Positions 35,658 through 48,590 of a stretch of 64,000 nucleotides of DNA are shown here, piece after piece. A program made the position numbers and the translations under genes. Origin of the DNA: Sialis fuliginosa (Eukaryota; Arthropoda; Insecta; Megaloptera; Sialidae); assembly GCA_961205875.1 (NCBI GenBank), contig OY540822.1, positions 8,682,501 through 8,746,500 of the forward strand, written 5' to 3'. Numbering within the stretch: the first letter of the stretch is position 1; each line of letters opens with the position of its first letter. Under the pieces are notes generated by a model. It was not told the origin of the DNA, searched no databases, and worked only from the letters and a program-made list of their open reading frames with translations.

Positions 35658-36826
35658 CAGAGACTTGAACCTGAATGTATTTATGGTTCTGGTTCGGTTC
35701 GGGTTTAAATATAAATTTTGGTTCATTGGTGCAAACAATTTGGGTTCAAAAACCGTTATTTTTTCAGGGTTCAAGTTTGTTATTGAAAGAAAATTATTTT
35801 GTTAAAAATAATAATAATTATAATTAACAAATATAACATTTCCAGAAAAAATGGCTAGAAAAAAGAGCGAAAAATAAAATTATGTACATTTTAAAGATTG
35901 AAATCTCCACTTTTCAGATTTTTTGTAAATTAAATTGTAATTCAGTTATAGAATTAAAAAAGAATGTGAAAAATACGTAAATTTTAGTAATGGACTTGAT
36001 AACTCACATCATACTATAAAATTTAAACAGATTTCCAGTTAGTACATTTTATACGATAACAATTTATTGATTTAGATATGTTATATTGGATTTTTAATGT
36101 ATACTTAAATTTTTTAATTAGTAATTTTGTACTACTATTTTTTTCATCAAACTATAGAAATGCAATGTTATAGGCAAGATCGATATTTTTAAATGTATAT
36201 ATTTGCAATAATCTTTTTTTTTTAAATCTAACCCTTGATATATATGAAAATTTTGAAACATTTTTGTATTTTGTATAGTAATTTAAGCAATATATTTAAA
36301 TTTCATTAAAATCTGTGACATTCCTTTTTATTGATTGTCATAAAATAATATACAAATCACGTGCTTTTGACAGACATATTGCAGTCATGTGAACTAAAAA
36401 AAATATTTTTTAGTAAAATAAATTCAAAATTGGTAATAAAGTATTGAAAACGTAAATTATTAATCATAAAAATCGTACAATCTTATTTTAAGAACAGTGT
36501 ATTTTAAGTGTATCGGGAACTATTGAACTAAAAGAGCGGAGCGCATACGAACTAGTTCCTCTAGTTCTCTTGTGGGAGCGCTGTTTTGAACTAGTTCGTT
36601 TATGAACTACACAAGTCTATTGTATAACCTTCTTTAAAAATCAATGGAGAAAATTATTAAAAATAATTTATTGAACCTTTTAAAAATATATGGTTATCGG
36701 TTATCCATGAAAAGGTTCGGATTCAGGTTCAGGTTCGTTGACTTTGAACTATAGTATTTCGGTTCGGGTTCAGGTTAATGAAAAATACCAGTTTTTCCAG
36801 GGTTCGAGTTCAGGTTCAAGTCGCTG
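35658..36826. mobile_element. hAT-type element, second family, 8 bp duplication
   Basis: Ends CAGAGACTTGAACCTGAA and TTCAGGTTCAAGTCGCTG; perfect duplication GTTGTAAG (35650-35657, 36827-36834). 1169 bp, no transposase. A shorter relative is at 56549-57128 and a single end is at 63828. Confidence 0.88.
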
Positions 36827-36850
36827 GTTGTAAGTATTTTGCCTTGTTTA

Positions 36851-37182
36851 TGCCCGGTATCATAAATGACCTAACAAATTTGTTAGCTAACAAACACTTT
36901 CAACTGAGATATCAAACTTATATGACAGTTCTTTTGGAGTTTGTTGATGACTTTGACAAGTTTCGCGCACGCGTTGAAGGTAAATACAAACGGTATTAAA
37001 ACAGTGGTGATGTTATGAAAATTATTTTGTACGGTCAAAGATGCCAACTGTGTTACAATTAGTTGAAGTGTCACTGCTCTAAATTCCATAACTAATCCAT
37101 AGATACTAGTACAGTATTAATACCCCATTTGAATGTAATTGCTAGCTAACAAATTTTGTTAGGTCCTTTATAATACCGGGCA
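36851..37182. mobile_element. Tourist-like MITE, copy 4
   Basis: Ends TGCCCGGTATCATAAATGAC and TCCTTTATAATACCGGGCA; TTA duplicated. I count two differences from 16206-16537 by eye. 37190-37300 just after it has a weak inverted pair around AACAGCAAC. Confidence 0.9.
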
Positions 37183-37699
37183 TTAGACCGAATAAACAAA
37201 ACAGCAACATCGTGTCTATTTGATAAAAGTGCAATATACCCTTTGCATTTTTAAATACGATGTATTTTTAAACACTGTGTTGCTGTTTTGTTTTCAGGCA
37301 TTTGACTGACAGTAGTTCTACGGTATTTGTCACTTTCTTTATTGTTGATTGGTACTCTAAAATATTATAATCAAAAAACATCCTTAATGTATTTCAAAAA
37401 GATCACTAGAGCGTTTATTAAAAAAATAATTCTGATGTAGATTCAACTATAATCTATAGGGAAATCATGTTATTGAAGAGACATATGTATAAATATTTGA
37501 TCTTTTGTTCATATTACAGCAAACTCTTAAATACATTTTATCTTGTAAAGAAGCTCGATCTATAAAAAACCCTGCAGTTACAATTGTCACAACTCAATCA
37601 TGTGAGTAGTTTTACCTGGTACAGAGTGCTTTTTTTTTTTCTTTTTAAAATGAGAAATACAAAATAAACCTGTAACGATATATATACAATATATATATA

Positions 37700-37755
37700 T
37701 GACCATTTCCAGTAGTTTTTAAAAAAACTACTGGAAATGCTCATATATATATGGT
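37700..37755. repeat. Short perfect hairpin
   Basis: CATTTCCAGTAGTTTTT and AAAAACTACTGGAAATG pair across a two-base centre, with ATATATATGA-type flanks. It sits directly before the Tigger remnant. Confidence 0.7.
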
Positions 37756-37758
37756 GTA

Positions 37759-38292
37759 CAGTAAAAGCTCTTTATTCGCAGGGTATAAGTTCCATAAATA
37801 TGCCGCGAATACAGAAACCGTGAATACGGAATGGTAATTTATATGGGATTATAGGGGATACGTTCCTAGGTGACAAAATAAATAAACAAATACAATATAA
37901 AAAAATCAATTTAATTGAAGTTTTTGACCATATTGATTAATTATTATCTTCAGGCTTAGGCAATAGTTTAAAGAATTTTGTAATTTTTTCTTGCTTGGCA
38001 GTTTTTAAAAGCTCCTTCAATTCAGACTGATATTCAGCAGTGGCATTAGCAATTTGGCTCTTAAAAATAAGACTTCGTTCCATAGACGGATCAATTTTCA
38101 TAAAGAAATCACAAAGTTCATTTGCCATTCTTAAACCTTCACTAAGATTTTTCAAATTAAATGTCACGTTTCCTGATTAGATCCGCGAATAAAGAAATCT
38201 TTAGCCGCGAATATAGGAATTGGGTCGCATTTTTTTAATCCGCGAATAGTGAAAACGCGAATGAAGGAAGCGCGAATAAGGAGCTTTTACTG
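37759..38292 (-). mobile_element. Tigger/pogo-type transposon remnant
   Basis: Ends CAGTAAAAGCTCTTTATTCG and AATAAGGAGCTTTTACTG are inverted repeats; left flank TA, right flank TG (decayed). Sub-terminal CCGCGAATA repeats recur on both sides. The 534 bp is far shorter than an autonomous Tigger and keeps only the 3' end of the transposase. Confidence 0.85.
37937..38167 (-). pseudogene. C-terminal fragment of Tigger/pogo transposase
   Basis: 76 codons, open to its own stop. It matches the acidic, helical C-terminus of Tigger-type transposases (LSEGLRMANELCDFF...MERSLIFKSQIANA) and ends with Q59-E-K-I62-T-K-F65-F66, a canonical PCNA-interacting PIP box; pogo transposase is known to bind PCNA through such a motif. 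The DNA-binding and DDE domains are absent, so it is not functional as a transposase. The Met used is internal to the original protein. Confidence 0.8.
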
Positions 38293-38630
38293 TGCTATAT
38301 TCCATTATTGAGCACTGAACTATTTTTTTCAATTTTGAGACTATTATCCGTTTAAAAAATAACTTAATTATTATTACAAGAAATAAATATAGGCAGGCTC
38401 TGAGGGAGCTTCAATAGGGCATATCTCTTCGTTTCCTAAAAATTCCATTTAATCCTTATACATATTTTGTTTGAACTAGTAACATTGTTCTTATAACATT
38501 CTAATATTATTTTAATATTAAAAAATAGTTTATAACATAATTTAAAATAAATCGGGGCGCCGAGGCCTGGGCCATATAGACCTTCTACCCCCCCCCCTTA
38601 TTTGGGCCTGAATATTTTCAATTATTATTA

Positions 38631-39057
38631 TTTTTCATTCTAAATAAGGTGCTTTTTGTTTTTTTTCAAATCTGTTGAATTTTAGTCAAGTTATTTACAT
38701 TTGTAGTTAAATGAATGCATTTATTTTCTAAAATTCAAAACAAAGTAGGCTTATTATTGACTCCCCAAACGTTTCAACAAGTGAGAAATAATTTTGAGCA
38801 TAACTTGTATTTTTGTATGAAATCTAGCGGAGCTCAATTTGAACATTTATTGAATTAATTAAAGTTTTGGATGTTAGTAAATTTTTGTGAATTACCTGAT
38901 AAGAAAATAAGCCTACTTTGTTTTGAATTTTAGTTCTAAATGTTTGTTTTGTTGATCAGAAAATAAATGCATTCATGGAATTAAAAATGTAAATAACTTG
39001 ACTAAAATTAAACAGATTTGAAAAAAACAAAAAGCACCTTGTTTAGAATGAAAAAAA
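38631..39057. repeat. Foldback, ~130 bp arms
   Basis: TTTCATTCTAAATAAGGTGC (38633) pairs with GCACCTTGTTTAGAATGAAA (39034); arms continue through AAATGAATGCATTTATTTTC and AAAACAAAGTAGGCTTATT. A C-run (38588-38597) lies just outside. 38293-38587 and 39058-39880 show no gene. Confidence 0.78.
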
Positions 39058-39889
39058 CTTTCAAATGAGGTATCACTAGCCCTATCATGCTATTTAAAAT
39101 TTTAAGCGTTGTGCTCATAGCGCAGAGGGTTGAAAAAATTCTTGCAAAAATTTTATTGCAAAAGATGTCCCCCTTGAAAGCAAAATCGAGCGTTTTTACA
39201 AAATCTTATTTTAACTGACTAAAACTGCGATCGTTTCGTTTTCGTTGGGCCATCCCTGTATAGATTACTATCCAGTAATGGTAATAATCAAATATCACCA
39301 AATATTTCTGATTTAGTACATTTAATATAAAAATGTTCACCACTGGGGTTGTTCAAGACTGGTGTCAGTACCTTATATATTTATTTAGTTTTGTATGATT
39401 TTTCGATATTGATCCAAACCGTGTTGAAAATGAATTCAATGAAAATAAAATTGTAGAGATATTTAAATTTTTCAGTACACGATAATTTGTTAATTTCCCT
39501 TTGCATTTGTGGTAGTTACAATTCTCATCGACAGGTGGCAGATTGTCAATATCCGGCGTAGAAGAACCGACATATAACTGAATTATTTTCAATGCGGGAA
39601 TATCGAGGCTTTTTAGTTACCGCAGCCTTATGTAACTGTGTCGTAGGTTTTACATTCTTTAAAATATACATAAAAGCGTATTGTAAAATTATTCATTAAT
39701 AATTGATTTTTAACAATTACATTTTAACTATTCTTTTTTATATTCATACTATCTGACCCGGCAAACGTTGTTCTGCCCCAAAATTATTTATAAATATAAA
39801 TACACATTTTCGAAAATATTTCGACTCTAGCGGGTTCATTTTTACTTTCTTATACCATGTACATATATGAAATATACATATAGTATAAG

Positions 39890-40095
39890 TAAGTATAGTG
39901 AAGCCGATTTTTTTTGAAATCCGGATTTTGATGGAATTATCCATTTTGACTATTTTCGCCATGATATGTGTGTCTGTCTGTTTGTAAGCGCTGTAACTCA
40001 AATACGACAAATCAAACAAATTAATTTTTGTCTGGGAAGAAAACGTCCTATTTTTGAAAACGATCTTTCAACCGGATACGGATGTTTTTTTGAAT
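39890..40095. repeat. Dispersed repeat, single unit of the 46.8 kb array
   Basis: AGTGAAGCCGATTTTTTTTG, AAGCGCTGTAACTCAAATA and GATCTTTCAACCGGATACGG recur at 46796-47460, where the unit is repeated in tandem. Confidence 0.7.
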
Positions 40096-40309
40096 TTTTC
40101 AAATTACTCAGAAACAGTGCGAAATAGAGAAAAATGGTCAAGTTAAAAATTGTAGGTAATATATGTTATATTCATTTTTTCGTATAAACAAATTTTTGAA
40201 AAAAAAATAATTATTATAATTCAAATGGTTCATAACAGAGGAGAAATAGCTCTAAGTCATGGTATTTTCTTATACGTATTACAGAGATTGAACAGTGTGT
40301 GTGTTTGCC

Positions 40310-40565
40310 ATAGGTACCATGGGACTTTCTTATACGTAATACTGAGAGTGAACAGTGTAGGTGAATCTAAATAATTACATAAAAAAATTCTTTCTGGCTA
40401 AATCATAAATGTTGGAAAAAAATGTATGAGGAATAAATTAAAGATAATAACTTACTCGACATACATTTTTTTTTCTTGTTAGTTTGTCAGAAATGTTTTA
40501 GTAAAATAAGAATCACGTATACTATTCACTGTTAGGATTACGTATAAGAAAGTCCCGTGGTTCCC
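40310..40565. repeat. Foldback with CTTTCTTATACGTAATACTG arms
   Basis: ACCATGGGACTTTCTTATAC (40317) pairs with GTATAAGAAAGTCCCGTGGT (40544). Single arms of the family also occur near 15010 and 32565. 40566-41540 shows only short hairpins (for example around 41005-41025, TATCGGCCGATA). Confidence 0.7.
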
Positions 40566-41603
40566 AAGGCAGATATTTTGTAAAAATATTTATTTCCACG
40601 TAACTAACATACATATATTCTAAATATGAACCAAATCTGACCATAAATACAATTTATCGAAATATCTCGACCCCCAGCCACAGCCACCCACCGGGTCCAA
40701 AAAAAAACTTATCGGAGCACCAAACGAATATATGGTGTGAATATGGCTTCAATACGTCCAGAGGTTTAAGTGTAATGACGTGATATACATTTGCACCAAC
40801 GTTTTTATACGAGTATATTAAGATAATTTAAGTATAAATTTGAAAATAAATTTTGAAAATCTAATGAATACTAGATATTAAAGGCAATTCATGTTTTCGT
40901 TTTGGCCTAATTTATTTTAATCAACAAATTCAAAAGAATTTAAACCATCAATGTTACTATACAAGTCTTGAGGCTTCCGCGGTGATCTTGATATGGATAG
41001 TGTTATCGGCCGATAACACGACCAAATCGATGTGGCTTGCACCTAGAAGCCAAGATCCATATCAGTGTTATTATAAAAATAAATATTTAAATAGTAAATA
41101 ATAAACTAAGTTTTTTTGCATTAAAAAACTTTTAGCATTTTGTAAAATTATATGCTAGAAAATTGTTTCCCTTTATAGATAATTTGTAATGTAGTACAAA
41201 CTATACATTGTACTTGTTTTGTTTCTATTTGTACTTTACATTTCCTGTTCTTGTACCTATCTACTCTATTATTTCTATTTTAATTATAGACAAAACATAG
41301 CAAACAATTTCTTCTTTGTTATAATTTCTACTGTGCATATTATATATATATAATAGGTACCTACTTTGTTACGTATACTTATATTTTCTTTAAATAGGTC
41401 TTTTGCCCAAAGATTTTTTTCAAAAGACTTATTTGTAATTATAAAAACGTTTTGTATTTTTTATTTACCATTACGTATAGATTTAAAAAATATATTTCAC
41501 TCCAAATATGTGATACGGTAGTGGCACCAGTCTTGGTAAGGACCTCAGTAATGGCAAATTTTTAATTAAATGTAGAATTTAAGAAAATTACCATTTTTAA
41601 TGA

Positions 41604-42357
41604 TTTTTATTTTGACTTCGAGGTTTTAGGTCATTATATGTCAATAAAATAGTTATATGTGATATAATATTATTTATTTATTATTATAGACGTTTCGTCA
41701 TGTTTCAGACTTCATCGGTATCTTTTGATAACAATGATATTTTTACATATTTCTATTTAACAATTAACAAAATGAACTCCATGAGAAATGTTGTAAAATA
41801 GTCCTATTGTTAAATAGAAAATAAAAATATGTAAAAATATCATTATCAAAAGATATCGATGAAGTCTGAAACATGACGAAACGTCTATAATAATAAATGA
41901 ATAATGTTATATCACACATAACTATTTTATTGACATATTATGACCTAAAACCAGGGCTTCGAACCGGAACTGAACCGAAAACCGGAAAAACCGTTATTTT
42001 TTGCCGGAACGAAAACCGGAACAGAACCGAAATAAAAATATCGGTTTTTACGGTTCAGTACATGTTAAAATACGTGCGTTAACATGATCTTATTTCCCAC
42101 TTCAATTGTCGTTCGGACTATCATACAAGTACCATAAAATATTTTAAATTATGGTAGACAAATTCTTTTTAATACAAATATTTTTTTTGTTTTAATTAAT
42201 CACTCGGAGCTGAACCGAAACCCGAAAAAACCGTTATTTTTTGCGGAACGAAAACCGGAACCGAAGCGAAATATATTTTTTTACTCGAACCGTAACGAAA
42301 ACCGAAACGAAAAAACGGTTCAAAGCCCTGCCTAAAACCTCGAAGTCAAAATAAAAT
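41604..42357. repeat. Foldback with a hAT inserted in its right arm
   Basis: The left arm TTTTGACTTCGAGGTTTTAG...(41609 to about 41790) pairs with the right arm, which is split: 41815-41951 and 42331-42357 (CCTAAAACCTCGAAGTCAAA). It lies inside a further dispersed repeat (41540-42800) whose copies, at 51920-52310 and 47470-47900, lack the foldback. Confidence 0.8.
41952..42330. mobile_element. hAT-type MITE, copy 3
   Basis: Ends CAGGGCTTCGAACCGGAAC and GGTTCAAAGCCCTG; perfect duplication CCTAAAAC (41944-41951, 42331-42338). The left arm of the host foldback keeps the single-copy target. Closely similar to 19929-20300. Confidence 0.93.
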
Positions 42358-43423
42358 TTTTAAATTAAATATACTGAATTAGAAATATTTGTTGATATTT
42401 GATTACTACCATTTCTGAATATTAATCTTTATACATTTAACTGTCTTACAGCGTGATTTGATGACAATCGGCCAATAGGTGTCAAAATGATGGACATTTG
42501 AACTAATTATTAGTATAATTTATTTATTAATTATTATATTATAGTAACTGTTTTACATTGTTTCAAATTTGACGATTCTTTCTTTTATATCTTTAGTGTC
42601 GTAGTACTTATAATTTGTAATCATTAACAAGTGTCCATCACTGCGTGTTCATTACTGGTTTTATCTTTACTGGAGAAAAAACATGAACAAAATAAAAGGC
42701 TATAATTTAAAAATCAAACTGTATTTGTGAACTTTGGTAATTAAATTGATTAAATAAAGAGTTATTTGTTTTATTAGTAACATGAGTTCATGAGAATTAC
42801 AAAAAAACAAGCCTATTAATCCAAAAAAACCGAAAACTTGCTCTTATAACGGCCATAACTGGTGCTTTTATCTTATTATTGAAATAGGATTCTTAAATTG
42901 AAAACGTTTTGTTGTACATTGCAGTGAACATACATGTAATATATAAATCTGCAATTATTATGTATTAAACATGTTTTTTAATAATTTTTTTCTACCTAGT
43001 TCACTATATATACATATAACAAAAAGGTAAATCTTTTTTACAAGGTACCCAATTATTGTTTATTATGTAATCTATTTTCTATGTTATTCTTTCACAGCAA
43101 GAGAAACCTCCGTTCTAAAACTATTTTCAATATCGTTATATTTTTTTTTATAAAAACTATATCTAACCCTTCTCCGGGCAATGAATAAATAAATAAAAAT
43201 TATTTGGAAAAGTCCTACTAATCAAAAAACTACGTATCTCTTTTGTAATATTATTACACCTAACCTCGGGTTGCATAAAGCAAAATTGACCACAATTAGT
43301 TAATCAGTTGTTTTAATGTTAATTTTAAACTTAATCTCAATTTGTAAATGAAAAATTCACTAAATATGTTAATTTTTTACCTTATAAAATATATCATAAC
43401 CGTGTTTGTTTTTTAGAATTGAC

Positions 43424-43510
43424 GCAGTTTTTTATGTATTTGGTGTTAACTTGAAAACGTGATACTTATTATCACGTTTTCAAGTTAACACCAAATACAT
43501 AAAAAACTGC
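43424..43510. repeat. Perfect 41 bp-arm hairpin, 5 nt loop
   Basis: 43424-43464 and 43470-43510 are exact reverse complements (from GCAGTTTTTTATGTATTTGG) around loop CTTAT. No matching duplication seen. 42800-43255 and 43511-44599 show no gene; 43258-43400 resembles part of the 46168-46412 foldback. Confidence 0.9.
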
Positions 43511-44599
43511 CAAGGGTTATTTTAAGAAAATTTTACAACTGCATATTTTCCTTTTTTTCAATTGGATGTACCTTTTTTTTAAGTATATTTATGCGTTTCA
43601 ATTGTAATGACCTTTTTTGTTTTTTTTTAAACTGTATTTATCTATTTTCTTTGTTGTATTAATATTCCAATTGCAATTACCTTTTTTTGCTCTATATTTA
43701 TAATTTTCAACTGCAGTTTTCATTTTTAGAACTGCAGAAACAAGCGGTAATTACGGCCCTGGTACTAAATCAGAACATCATTTCAAATCGTAACTGCTTT
43801 TGATTATGATAAAAAATTGATATTTTATACATATAACAGTAATGTAGGTATAGTATAGATGAAACTAATATAAATTCTGTATGGTATATGTCGGTCGCCA
43901 AAGGGTTAAGCCTTATGGGTAGCCGATATTTGAAACATTATGGTTCAGATTTTACCCTGTTGTATACATAAACACAGACACACATATACAAAGACATCAA
44001 ATCCTTACTCTTACCCTTTCTGACGTCACAAACTTCAATCAGCTCCCATCTCTAGTTTATTTTGTTGTGGAATCCTCTAAGAATAAGGCATATGTTCGTA
44101 TCATACATGCATGTTGACACATTTGCAAATTTTCGTTTGAATTTTAATTAAAAATTTTATTTTTTTAAATTTATTAATTTTGAAAGCCTTATTTAATTAA
44201 TAAAATAATTCCAATGGCAAATTTGGAAAGCTGAAAGTTTTTTTTTATAATTTGGTCAAAAATTATTTTATCAACAAAAGTTGCACATTTGGAAAGCTGA
44301 AATTTTTTTTCTTTATAAATTGGTAAAAAAAAAATGCAAATTGATCTATTAAAAAAAATATCACGGCCTGTAGAGGGTCTTAAAATTTATATTAATTGAC
44401 TATTTTTGACGATAAAAAAATTCTGAAGTCAGCGAGATTTTTTAATGCCCAAATTTATTTTCAGAGCCCAAAATACGTAAGAAAAATATCGTCCGGTTAA
44501 AAGTACAATACCTTTTTTGTGGGGTTGTGTTATATTAAAGCAATAAAAATCGGTAATGATTATAAATTGGGTTTTGGCGCTTATAGTAAAATTGCTTTC

Positions 44600-45608
44600 C
44601 AGCATCGATATACAGGATGTCCTGTAAACAGCTTTCTGTAGTTGTAGAGGATAACAAAACAATCACTTTTTGTCGATAAACTTGTGTTCGTAAATGCGCC
44701 GTTTTAGCAGTAGAATAAAAAGAAGGACCCCGAACATAAGTAATGAATTTTGGCATTTGGTTGAAATTTTTTGTGGAATTGATAAAAATTGTAAAAATCT
44801 ACGAAAATTATTTTCGCTCCAGGGGGCATCGAAAAATTTCTATGTATATGTTTATTTTTATGTTATCTTCTAAGGGATCAACTTTTAAAAAAATTTGCAA
44901 AGAATAAAAAGTTTTTAGAATCAACCAGAATTTATTAATTTTATATAGACCGAAATCACGTCTAACGTCACTACTATTATGTTTTAAATATAAATACATA
45001 GATTATTATCTTAAATCAATATACCATTGTTCTAAATGGTATTTCTTTAAGGAAATACATTTAATTATAAAAATTGTGTTTTTTACATATTCTGCAATTT
45101 TAACAGCTTCGTAAAACTATTCGTATAGCTTTAATTTCGTTAAATTCTTTTCAATCGAATGTAATTACATTTCTAGTGTCAATAATAATATAATAGTAGT
45201 GACGTTAAAATATTCACTTTAAATCTACATCGTGAGTTCCGGCCGGAATTCCGGTACACCTCTAATTTTATAAAAAAGTGCCCATACAAAATAGTAAAAA
45301 ATGTTACCAAATATTCTAAAAAAATATTTATATTAATTGACTCTAAAATTAAAATAAAATGTTTGGATGCCCTCCGGAGCAGAAATTATGGATTTTCGTA
45401 GGTTGCGCCCATTAAAACTTTTGATCTGCACACTTTGAACTTCATTTCCACAAAAAAGATAAAATACATTAGTTTTGTGCGGGTTCTTTTTTTTGCTCTA
45501 CTGTTAAAACAGTTCATTCGCGGATTTAAGTTTATAAACAAAAAGTGATTGTTTCAATATCCTCGACAACTCCTGAAAGATTGTCTATATGTTTACGGGA
45601 CATCCTTA
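44600..45608. repeat. Foldback, long diverged arms
   Basis: CAGGATGTCCTGTAAACAGC...AACAATCACTTTTTGTCGAT (44612-44690) pairs with AAACAAAAAGTGATTGTTTC...GTTTACGGGACATCC (45537-45605). An inner inverted pair is at 44955-45215 (ACGTCACTACTATTAT / ATAATAGTAGTGACGT). Confidence 0.7.
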
Positions 45609-45609
45609 A

Positions 45610-46114
45610 GGGTCGAGCGGGGTAAATATGAAACAACAAAAAAATGGTGTAAAAGTGAAACAAGCTTGCAACTAATTTGTTTATAGGAGAATTATAAAAA
45701 CTGACATCATCATTAAAGGTTTGTTAAAACGACCTGAAAATATGAATCGCCTAATAAGTGATGTGTCACCTCTACAGATTTCCCTGTTAGTCGATGTCAA
45801 AACGTGTGAATTAAATTTTAATTCTTTACAATTTCACATTGATATGCCACAAAGAAAATAAATCAAAATTTTCTTTTAATTTTTCGAGAAATATTTTCCA
45901 TTAGAGGCCTGTTTCACTTTTTCCCAAATTAGAGGTTAAAAATGAAACACACTTTTTTTATTTTTAAAGTCCGTGTTGTATCGTACAGTTCAAATGACGT
46001 AATGGTTATTCATAAGCGCATCTAGTAGAAAACATTAAAGTATGAATTTGTATCGTTAACTGTCAAAAAACATGAAAGATTTGTATTTTGTTTCACTTTT
46101 ACCCCAGTTGACCC
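45610..46114. mobile_element. MITE family A, copy 3 (uninterrupted)
   Basis: GGGTCGAGCGGGGTAAATAT to ACCCCAGTTGACCC. It carries the intact target CTTTTACCC that is duplicated in copy 1. It directly abuts the foldback 44600-45608. Confidence 0.85.
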
Positions 46115-46167
46115 TATACTTATTATTTTACGCTACGTGGTTATCAAAAAAAAAAAAAAATTTTCCA

Positions 46168-46412
46168 CTTACCCTGGGTTGCATAAAGCAAAATTAACAA
46201 CGATTAGTTAATCAGTTGTTTTCAAACCACGATTAATGTCAATTCTAAACTTATTTTCGATTTGTAAATGAACAATTCACTAAATATGATTCTTTTTTGA
46301 TCTTATCAAATTTATCATAACTGTGATTGTTTTTTAGAATTAACTTAATAATGGTTTTCAAACAACTGATTAACTAATCGTGATTAAATTTGCTTTGTGC
46401 AACCCGAGGTTA
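46168..46412. repeat. Foldback with GGGTTGCATAAAGCAAAATT ends
   Basis: CTGGGTTGCATAAAGCAAAA and TTTGCTTTGTGCAACCCGAG pair, with long arms through GATTAGTTAATCAGTTGTTT. Partial copy at 43258-43400. Confidence 0.78.
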
Positions 46413-46795
46413 TGGATCAACAATTTAAAGTACTACATTTAGTGTACCACGAGTATCTGTTCAAATATCTATAGAATTGATGCTAGTATCGTACGTATTA
46501 GCTTTGAACCTTTGTATTTGTTATAACAACATTAGTTTCCATATATGAGACATATGTGCCTTACAATTACAATATACATATACATAAGTGTGCGTACTTA
46601 CATACATGCACACATCGATTAATTATTGTAATGCATATTAACTTAACTAACGTAAATGAAACTTTATAAAACAAATATATATTATGTAATATAACAATAA
46701 TAATAATATCAGTGTTGGTTCAGTAACGTTATTAACGCTGATTATATTTTTGGTTTCCGTTTTTTGACTTCCTTACTACATAAATATACATATAG

Positions 46796-47460
46796 TGAAG
46801 CCGATTTTTTTCGAAATTCAGATATTATCTGTAAGCGCTGTAACTCAAATAATCATAGAAGGGTGAAATTTTATATTTAAGATTAATTGTTGTCTGGGGA
46901 GAAATCCTCTTATTTTTGAAAACGATCTTTCAACCGGATACGGATGTTACTGACGTAGATTTTTGAATTTTTCGAATTACTTTGAAACAGTGCGAATTGG
47001 AAAAAAATGGAACTATCCATTCTGACTATTTGGCTATGATGTCTATCGGTCTGTCGGTAAGTTATGTAACTGAAATACGACAAATCGTAGAAGAGTGAAA
47101 TTTTATATTTAAGATTAATTTTTGTCTGGGGAGAAATCCTATTATTTTTGAAAACGATCTTTCAACCGGATACGGATGTTTACTGACGTAGATTTTTGAA
47201 TTTTTCGAATTACTTTGAAACAGTGCGAATTGGAGAAAAATGGAACTATCCATTCTGATTATTTGGCTATAATGTCTGTCGGTAAGTTATGTAACTGAAA
47301 TACGACAAATCATAGAAGGGTGAAATTTTATATTTAAGATTAATTTTTGTCTTGGTAGAAAACCTCATATTTTTGAAAACGATATTTCAACCGGATACGG
47401 ATTTTTGAATTTTTCGAATTACTTTGAAACAGTGCGAATTAGAGAAAAATGGTCAAGTTA
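46796..47460. repeat. ~230 bp tandem repeat, about 3 units
   Basis: GTGAAATTTTATATTTAAGA recurs at 46863, 47095 and 47320 (spacing 232 and 225), each followed by TTTCAACCGGATACGG. Short ORFs through it are artefacts of the repeat. 47470-47900 is a copy of part of the 41540-42800 repeat. Confidence 0.8.
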
Positions 47461-48590
47461 TATAATTTATGTTCTATTCATTTAAAAAAAAATTATTATA
47501 ATTCAAACTTTGACTAATAAAACAAGTAACTCTTTATTAAATCAATTTAATTACCAAAATTTTATATGTTTTTTCTCCACTAATGAACAACATAAAACCA
47601 GTAATGAACACATAGTTATAAATTAGTTCTACTATACAAACGTAATAAAATAAACAGTAGTAAAATTTACAACAATGTAAAATATTTACATAAGAAAATA
47701 CATTTTTCTTGATAGTGTACCGAACCACGATAATTATTTGTCCACTGTTTTTTAACAAAATGATCAATTATATTCAAATCACGCTGTTTTACAGCTAAAT
47801 GTATATAGATTATGATTTAGTAATGGCAGTAATCAAATATCAACTAATATTTCGAATTTAAAAATGTTCAACACTGGGATATTGTTCAAGACTGGTGCCA
47901 GTAAAACTTACTACCATTTGCATTATTGTCGTTAAGAAATTTGACTTTTAAAAATTTATATTGTCATAGAAAATGGAAAAACTCTACGGAACCATCATAA
48001 AAGATGTGAAAATTAAAAATGTTTTCAAACATTACATACTTGAGATTTCAAAAAGAAAATACTGACATTCTAAAGCTTTTTATGAAAGTACAGAATCGGG
48101 TAGAGGACTATTTGAGTATTTGACATGGGTTATATAGTACAGTCAACTGAATTAATTAATATCTTATCTACCGTATTTGACTTTTGATTTTTAATATAAT
48201 AATGGAAATTTATATATGTACAGTGAGACGAAAAAATTATCTTCTAAATATATCGATTTTAACATAATATATGCAATTTACTTATTAAAAAATACAGTTC
48301 GATTGCGTCAAAAAATATCTTATTTACTGTATTTGATTTTTTATTTTTAATTTAATAACATAGCCACAAAATGAGCCTGATATAGTTTTAAACAGAATTT
48401 ATCCTTTTTTCGGACAGATTAAAATGTTTTTTTTTGTTTGTTTTTGAATAATCCTTCTGCGACTAGTTTTAACGAATATCTGATGATTTAAATTTTCTAT
48501 ACATTTTATAAAATGTAATAATTGAATTCAGATGCCAAAGCGATTAACTACACATTTATTAAATGTCTAGTTTTAATATCTGGCTAGATT

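Noticed and set aside
43424-43510. MicroRNA gene
   Set aside because: Perfect arms with no bulges and no expression evidence; foldback DNA is the simpler reading.
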